Below are positions 13,553 to 17,384 of a stretch of 17,384 bases of DNA, piece after piece (positions within the stretch are counted from its first letter, which is position 1; each line of letters begins with the position of its first letter). Both the position numbers and the translations under genes were made by a program. Under the pieces are notes generated by a model. It was given only the letters and a program-made list of their open reading frames with translations, made no database searches and was not told the origin of the DNA. Source of the stretch: Anaerolineales bacterium UBA7227 (GTDB taxonomy: Bacteria; Chloroflexota; Anaerolineae; Anaerolineales; Villigracilaceae); assembly GCA_002473085.1 (NCBI GenBank), contig DKTP01000107.1:1-17384 (forward strand), given 5' to 3'.

Positions 13553-14638
13553 ATGAAACCCAACCGCCTGATCCTGCTTCTGTCGCTTGCCCTGCTGGCC
13601 CTCTCTCTCAGCGCCTGCGGCGGAACGCCTCCCGCCGTCACCTGGCCCGGCCTGGCCGCGGACGATAACGCCGCCTACCTGACCAACGGTTCGATCATCC
13701 ACGCCGTCCGTCTCAGCGACGGCGCAAAACTCTGGGATTTTTCGAGCGCATCCAAATCGGTCTTCTACTCCAACCCGGCCTTCACAGCGGACGGACAATT
13801 GCTGGTCGGTTCCGCCGCCAACGACTACGCCCTCTTCCGTCTCGACCCCAAAGCGGACGACGCCAACCGCGTCACCTGGACCTTCACCGGCGCGAAAGAC
13901 CACTGGGTGGCGACGCCCCTCGTTGTCGGCGACATCGTCTACGCCCCCAACGCCGACGGCAACCTCTACGTCTTCGACCTCTCCATCCCGGGCGAAGACA
14001 AGTTGACCGGTACCGTCCCGCTGGGCGGTAAACTCTGGTCGCAGCCGATCCTCGCCGGCGAGCGGCTTATCGTCCCTTCTCTCGACCACAACGTTCACTT
14101 CCTGGACGTGAAGACTCTCAAAGAACAGACCAGCCACGTCCTCGGCGGGGCCATCCCCGGCGGCGGCGTCTCAGACGGGAAATATTTCTACGTCGGCTCC
14201 TTCGATTCGGCCATGGTCGCCATGGACGCCTCCGACGGGACTCCCGCGTGGATCGCCCCCGTCCAATCGTGGGTCTGGGGCGCGCCCCTGCTCGTGGACG
14301 GGACGCTGTACTTCGGCGACCTCGGCGGCAATTTTTATGAGATGAACGCCGCGGACGGAAAGATCCTCGCGTCCTTCCAACCCGACGGCGCCATCCTCGC
14401 CAGCCCCATCCTCGTGGACGGCCATATCGTCTTCGTCACCGAAAACGGGACCGTTTATTCCCTCAAGCCCGGCGAGACCAACCCCTTCAGCCTGGAACAA
14501 CTGACCGCCAAACTGTACACCGCGCCGGTAGCGGCTGGAGACCTGATCCTGGTCGCGCCTTTCCAAAGCGATTCATCCCTCCTGATCGCGCTGGATAAGG
14601 ACGGCAAACAAGCCTGGTCGTTCTCCCCGCAGAAATAG
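13553..14638 (+). CDS. PQQ-like beta-propeller lipoprotein
   Basis: The 361-residue product has a lipoprotein signal peptide: Lys/Arg at 3-5, a hydrophobic stretch 6-20, and lipobox LSAC with Cys22. The mature part consists of about seven PQQ-like beta-propeller repeats, recognisable by segments such as IIHAVRLSDGAKLWDF, NLYVFDLS, NVHFLDVKTL, MVAMDASDGTPAW, NFYEMNAADGKIL, TVYSLKPGE and LIALDKDGKQAWSF. The fold resembles BamB, an outer-membrane assembly lipoprotein, but no other Bam component is here. It sits between yidD and yidC with short gaps (16 and 7 nt) and a Shine-Dalgarno AGGAGA overlapping the yidD stop, so it is translated from the same operon. It may be an extracytoplasmic partner of the YidC insertase. 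Its function is unknown. Confidence 0.88.
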   Translation: MKPNRLILLLSLALLALSLSACGGTPPAVTWPGLAADDNAAYLTNGSIIHAVRLSDGAKLWDFSSASKSVFYSNPAFTADGQLLVGSAANDYALFRLDPKADDANRVTWTFTGAKDHWVATPLVVGDIVYAPNADGNLYVFDLSIPGEDKLTGTVPLGGKLWSQPILAGERLIVPSLDHNVHFLDVKTLKEQTSHVLGGAIPGGGVSDGKYFYVGSFDSAMVAMDASDGTPAWIAPVQSWVWGAPLLVDGTLYFGDLGGNFYEMNAADGKILASFQPDGAILASPILVDGHIVFVTENGTVYSLKPGETNPFSLEQLTAKLYTAPVAAGDLILVAPFQSDSSLLIALDKDGKQAWSFSPQK

Positions 14639-14645
14639 AGGCAAC

Positions 14646-15452
14646 ATGTCACCCTGGGACCTTTTCGTTTCGATCTTCGTCAACATCCTGCTGTGGATCT
14701 ACAGCCTGCTCTCCAGCATTCCCGGCGCGTTCGGAATCGCCATCATCCTCTTCACCATCCTCATCCGTCTCGTCACCTGGCCGCTCAACGGCGCGCAGCT
14801 GAAAAGCGCCAAAGCCATGCAAGACCTGCAAAACGACAAGGATTGGCAGGCCATCCAGAAGAAATACGCCAAGGACAAGGAAAAACTGGCGCAGGAACAA
14901 ATGCGCATCTATAAGGAAAAAGGCATCAACCCCTTCTCCTCCTGCCTGCCCACCCTCATCCAGCTCCCGGTCATCTTCGCGCTGTACCAGAGCATCACGC
15001 GCTCCCTCGCCAGTTCCCCGCTCGCCCTCCTGCAACTGACGCGCAGCATCGGCTCCTTCCTCGACGTGTCCAAACTCATCCCGCTCGACAGCAAATTTCT
15101 GTGGATGGACCTCGGCCGCCCCGAGGGTATCGCGCTGCCCATTGCCATCTCCTGGCTCCCCAACGGCTTCCCCACCCTCGCCGTCATCGTGGCCCTCACC
15201 ACCTACATCCAGACCAAACTCACGACCCCGCCGACCACCAATCCCAACGACCAGTCTGCGGCCATGAGCGGCATGATGTCCATCTACATGCCCCTCCTGC
15301 TCGGCTGGTTCGCGCTCAACTTTTCATCCGGCCTGGCGGTCTATTTCATCGTCAGCAACCTGCTTGGCATCGCCCAATACGCCATGATGGGCCGCGCCAA
15401 CTGGCGTAATCTCCTGCCTGGCGGCAACAAACCCGCCGCGGCCAAAAAATAA
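14646..15452 (+). CDS. yidC: Membrane protein insertase YidC (Oxa1 family)
   Basis: YidC inserts and folds membrane proteins. The 268-residue protein is the short form without the large periplasmic domain of E. coli YidC. It has about five membrane segments. Conserved Arg41 in the first core helix (FTILIRLVTWPL) forms the hydrophilic groove. It is followed by the cytoplasmic helical hairpin with KSAKAMQDLQ and KKYAKDKEKLAQEQ, then INPFSSCLPTLIQLPVIFALY, and later helices containing MPLLLGWFALNFSSGLAVYF and SNLLGIAQ. The C-terminal Lys/Ala tail is short. Here the N-terminus lacks a lipobox. GAGG (14638-14641) overlaps the stop of the lipoprotein gene and lies before the ATG. Confidence 0.96.
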   Translation: MSPWDLFVSIFVNILLWIYSLLSSIPGAFGIAIILFTILIRLVTWPLNGAQLKSAKAMQDLQNDKDWQAIQKKYAKDKEKLAQEQMRIYKEKGINPFSSCLPTLIQLPVIFALYQSITRSLASSPLALLQLTRSIGSFLDVSKLIPLDSKFLWMDLGRPEGIALPIAISWLPNGFPTLAVIVALTTYIQTKLTTPPTTNPNDQSAAMSGMMSIYMPLLLGWFALNFSSGLAVYFIVSNLLGIAQYAMMGRANWRNLLPGGNKPAAAKK

Positions 15453-15462
15453 CGAGGACTTT

Positions 15463-16206
15463 ATGGACGAACGCCCCACGCTCGAAATCATCGCCCCGAC
15501 TGTTGAAGAGGCCATCGCCAAGGGCCTCGAACAACTGGGCCTGACCGCCGCCGACGTTTCTGTGGAAGTGCTGGACGCCGGCTCGAAAGGTCTCTTTGGG
15601 ATGGGCGGACGGCAGGTGCGCGTCCGCTTGACGGTGGGCGGACCGGGCGGCGCGCCCGCTCCCTCGAAGGCCGCGCCCGCCTCCAGTCCGGACCGTGAAG
15701 CGGCTCCCGTTTCCCCGGCCGCCGCGGCGTCCGCGCACGATCCCATCCTCGAGCAGGCTGAGTCGGTCGTCTCGAAGATCCTGCATCTCATGGGACTGGA
15801 GGCGCAGGTCTCGGCGCATTTCGACGAAAGCGACAAGCCCGACCGCCGATCCATCCGCGTCGACGTGCGCGGCCGCGACTTGAGCGCGTTGATCGGGCGT
15901 CACGCCGAGACGCTCAACGCCTTTCAATATATCGCCAGCCTGATCGTCGGCAAGGGGACGGATCAGTTTGTGCAACTCGTGGTGGACGTGGAAGGCTACC
16001 GCGCCCGCCGCGAAAAGCAACTGCGCCAGATGGCGCAGCGCATGGCCGACCAGGCCATGAAGATGGGACGCCGCGTGGCGCTGGAGCCGATGAGCGCCGC
16101 CGAGCGCAGGATCGTTCACATGGAATTGCAGGGGCATCCCGCGGTGACGACCGAGAGCGTGGGCGATGAGCCCCGCCGCAAAGTGACGATCGTCCCGAAG
16201 GAATAA
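15463..16206 (+). CDS. khpB: RNA-binding protein KhpB (Jag)
   Basis: KhpB (Jag, also called EloR) is an RNA-binding protein that in studied Gram-positive bacteria works with KhpA on small RNAs and cell elongation. The 247-residue product has the whole layout: Jag_N (about 5-58, ending in KGLFGMGGRQVRV), a Pro/Ala-rich linker (about 61-92), a KH domain (about 95-175) with the loop IGRH at 144-147 and the flanking ETLNAFQYIASLI, and an R3H domain (about 180-247) with ERRIVHMEL (from Glu214). The linker is shorter than in most Firmicutes. A Shine-Dalgarno GAGGA (15454-15458) starts 2 nt after the yidC stop. It is the last gene of the operon. Confidence 0.94.
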   Translation: MDERPTLEIIAPTVEEAIAKGLEQLGLTAADVSVEVLDAGSKGLFGMGGRQVRVRLTVGGPGGAPAPSKAAPASSPDREAAPVSPAAAASAHDPILEQAESVVSKILHLMGLEAQVSAHFDESDKPDRRSIRVDVRGRDLSALIGRHAETLNAFQYIASLIVGKGTDQFVQLVVDVEGYRARREKQLRQMAQRMADQAMKMGRRVALEPMSAAERRIVHMELQGHPAVTTESVGDEPRRKVTIVPKE

Positions 16207-16233
16207 GAGTCTCTTTTATAGCCCGACGAATCG

Positions 16234-16265
16234 AACGGCCAGGTTTTTCAGCCTGGCCGTTTTCT
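16234..16265 (+). terminator. Intrinsic terminator after khpB
   Basis: AACGGCCAGG (16234-16243) and CCTGGCCGTT (16252-16261) form a perfect 10-bp stem with an 8-nt loop, followed by TTTCTTATAT. It ends the rpmH-khpB operon. Its 3' end meets the stop codon of the convergent minus-strand gene. On the other strand no T-run follows, so it works mainly for the plus strand. Confidence 0.9.
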
Positions 16266-17384
16266 TATATCGGTTTCACGCGGGGCGGGAGGATCGGAAT
16301 CTCTTCTCTCGGGTTTGGCGAGCGCGCGTCGCCCGGCGCGGACAGATCGCTGGAGAACGACGCGGTGCGGAAGGTAAACACTTTGGACCAGGCGGAGAAA
16401 TGTCCCTGCGCGCTGAAGGAACGCACGCGCCAGTAGTATGTGGTATTAGGCGACAATTTGGCGCCAAACTTGTAACTCGACGAGGCGATCCCCTTTTGAT
16501 TGCGATTCACGACGAGCGTGGAAAAATTCCTTTGCGTGGACACCTGAATTTGGTAACGGCTGAACGTCACGCCAAACGGCACGCTGCTGTTGGCCCAATC
16601 GAGCGTGGGCATGGAATTTCGGACGACCGAATTATTGGCGGGAGAAAGGAGCGCGGGGACCGAGGGCGGGTTTCCGCTGGTGAATTTCCGCGCCGCGGAC
16701 CAGGGCCCGGTCACATCGGGCGAACTCGCCCGCACGCGCCAGTAGAGGACTTTGTTCTGCGGCAGGTCGCGGAGCGTCTGGTAGGAGGAGTTCGTCGCGG
16801 TAACGTCGAGCAGGGTGGTTTTGAAATTGAGCGCCGTCGAAACCTGGAATTGATAACGGGTGGCGCCGTCCACGTCCGTCCAATCGAAGGCGGGACGGTC
16901 GGTCTTTAGTTTTTGCGCCGCCTGGGGAATCCGCAGGAGAGGGGATTGGAGAGGCGTTCTGAAATCGCTTGTGGCGGACCAATCGCTGGGGACGTCGCCG
17001 CTGTTGAAGGCGCGCACGCGCCAGTAATAGCGCATTCCCGGCTGCAACGTCGCTCCGTCTGGCGGTTGGGAAGAGATTGCCTCATTTTTGTCCCATATCA
17101 CTGAGGTGAACAGGCTCGTGGTGGCGATTTGCGCCTGGTATCTTTGCGCGGCCGGCGACGACTCCTGCCAAACCAGGGTGGGCGTCAGGGATGAGAGCAA
17201 TATCCCGCTAATCGGAGAGACTAGCACAGGCGTTCCTGCGGGAAGCGGCGTAGACGTTGGCGTGTTCGTCGGCGTGGACGTTGGCGTGTTCGTCGGCGTA
17301 GACGTTGGCGTATTCGTTGGCGTATTCGTTGGCGTGGACGTCGGCGTGTTCGTCGGCGTAGACGTTGGCGTGGACGTCGGCGTG
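16265..17384 (-). CDS. Surface or secreted protein with fibronectin-III-like modules and a Thr-Pro repeat linker (5' part outside the window)
   Basis: The reading frame is open from the right edge to a TAA at 16265-16267, so only the C-terminal part is present. The visible part starts with about 46 residues of Thr-Pro linker (17384-17247), then has three Ig/fibronectin-III-like modules of about 95 residues each. They share RYQxQ(V/I)(S/A)T, YYWRVR(A/S) and SxWS signatures, with WRVR segments near 17010, 16740 and 16425. A Pro-rich tail (ending PREEIPILPPRVKPI) closes the protein. A GTG at 17227 could serve as a start, but the frame and repeat composition continue upstream, so it is probably internal. 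Such linkers and modules are typical of exported Chloroflexota proteins; a signal peptide and any enzymatic domain would be outside the window. Confidence 0.8.
   Translation of the reverse strand, partial: TPTSTPTSTPTNTPTSTPTNTPTNTPTSTPTNTPTSTPTNTPTSTPLPAGTPVLVSPISGILLSSLTPTLVWQESSPAAQRYQAQIATTSLFTSVIWDKNEAISSQPPDGATLQPGMRYYWRVRAFNSGDVPSDWSATSDFRTPLQSPLLRIPQAAQKLKTDRPAFDWTDVDGATRYQFQVSTALNFKTTLLDVTATNSSYQTLRDLPQNKVLYWRVRASSPDVTGPWSAARKFTSGNPPSVPALLSPANNSVVRNSMPTLDWANSSVPFGVTFSRYQIQVSTQRNFSTLVVNRNQKGIASSSYKFGAKLSPNTTYYWRVRSFSAQGHFSAWSKVFTFRTASFSSDLSAPGDARSPNPREEIPILPPRVKPI
17247..17384 (-). repeat. 12-bp tandem coding repeat (Thr-Pro-Thr-Ser/Asn)
   Basis: Eleven full 12-bp units and a half unit run from 17247 to the right edge, each starting GGCGT(A/G) on the plus strand. 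On the coding strand each unit gives Thr-Pro-Thr-Ser or Thr-Pro-Thr-Asn. The units vary mainly at three places: a third base, GAC versus TTC, and a final T or C. The Ser/Asn choice therefore alternates. The array continues beyond the window. Confidence 0.9.

Noticed and set aside
17247..17384. Regular repeat array that might be taken for a CRISPR
   Set aside because: The units are 12 bp, directly adjacent and in frame, and encode Thr-Pro-Thr-Ser/Asn. There are no spacers and no cas genes.

Overview
The window looks like a chromosomal stretch from a GC-rich member of the Chloroflexota, most likely class Anaerolineae. This is an inference from several signs: the hrcA-grpE-dnaK-dnaJ order, a KimA-type permease next to two RCK genes, a PQQ-like lipoprotein between yidD and yidC, Thr-Pro-rich linkers in a surface protein, and short hairpin repeats in intergenic gaps. 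No phage, plasmid, insertion sequence, CRISPR, rRNA or tRNA is visible. Genes are tightly packed and, except for the last one, all on the plus strand.

Layout. (1) 1-24: terminator of a gene lying off the left edge. (2) 91-5086: heat-shock operon hrcA-grpE-dnaK-dnaJ. It has a good sigma70-type promoter, a degenerate CIRCE operator just after the expected transcription start, and a perfect 13-bp hairpin just before the hrcA start codon. Each following gap (hrcA/grpE, grpE/dnaK, dnaK/dnaJ, after dnaJ) holds a different short repeat or hairpin. (3) 5180-5683: a Nudix hydrolase. (4) 5741-9022: a very large orphan membrane histidine kinase whose -10 box sits inside a 9-bp inverted repeat. (5) 9068-12457: a KimA-type potassium importer followed by two KtrA/TrkA-like RCK proteins, with no TrkH/KtrB channel subunit. 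(6) 12569-16206: rpmH-rnpA-yidD-(PQQ-like lipoprotein)-yidC-khpB/jag, the usual ribosome/RNase P/membrane-insertase cluster but without dnaA beside it, closed by a clear intrinsic terminator. (7) 16265-17384, minus strand: the C-terminal part of a protein with three fibronectin-III-like modules behind a Thr-Pro repeat linker, cut by the right edge.

How the parts work together. HrcA would repress its own operon through CIRCE, while GrpE, DnaK and DnaJ form one chaperone machine. The permease and two RCK proteins read as a potassium uptake and sensing unit, and the adjacent kinase could be its environmental sensor, though only adjacency supports that. RpmH, RnpA, YidD, YidC and KhpB serve ribosome, tRNA and membrane-protein biogenesis, and the lipoprotein may be an extracytoplasmic partner of YidC. 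The best candidates for undescribed biology are the KimA+RCK+RCK module, the operator-like palindrome on the kinase promoter, the structured hrcA leader, and the lipoprotein embedded in the yidC operon.
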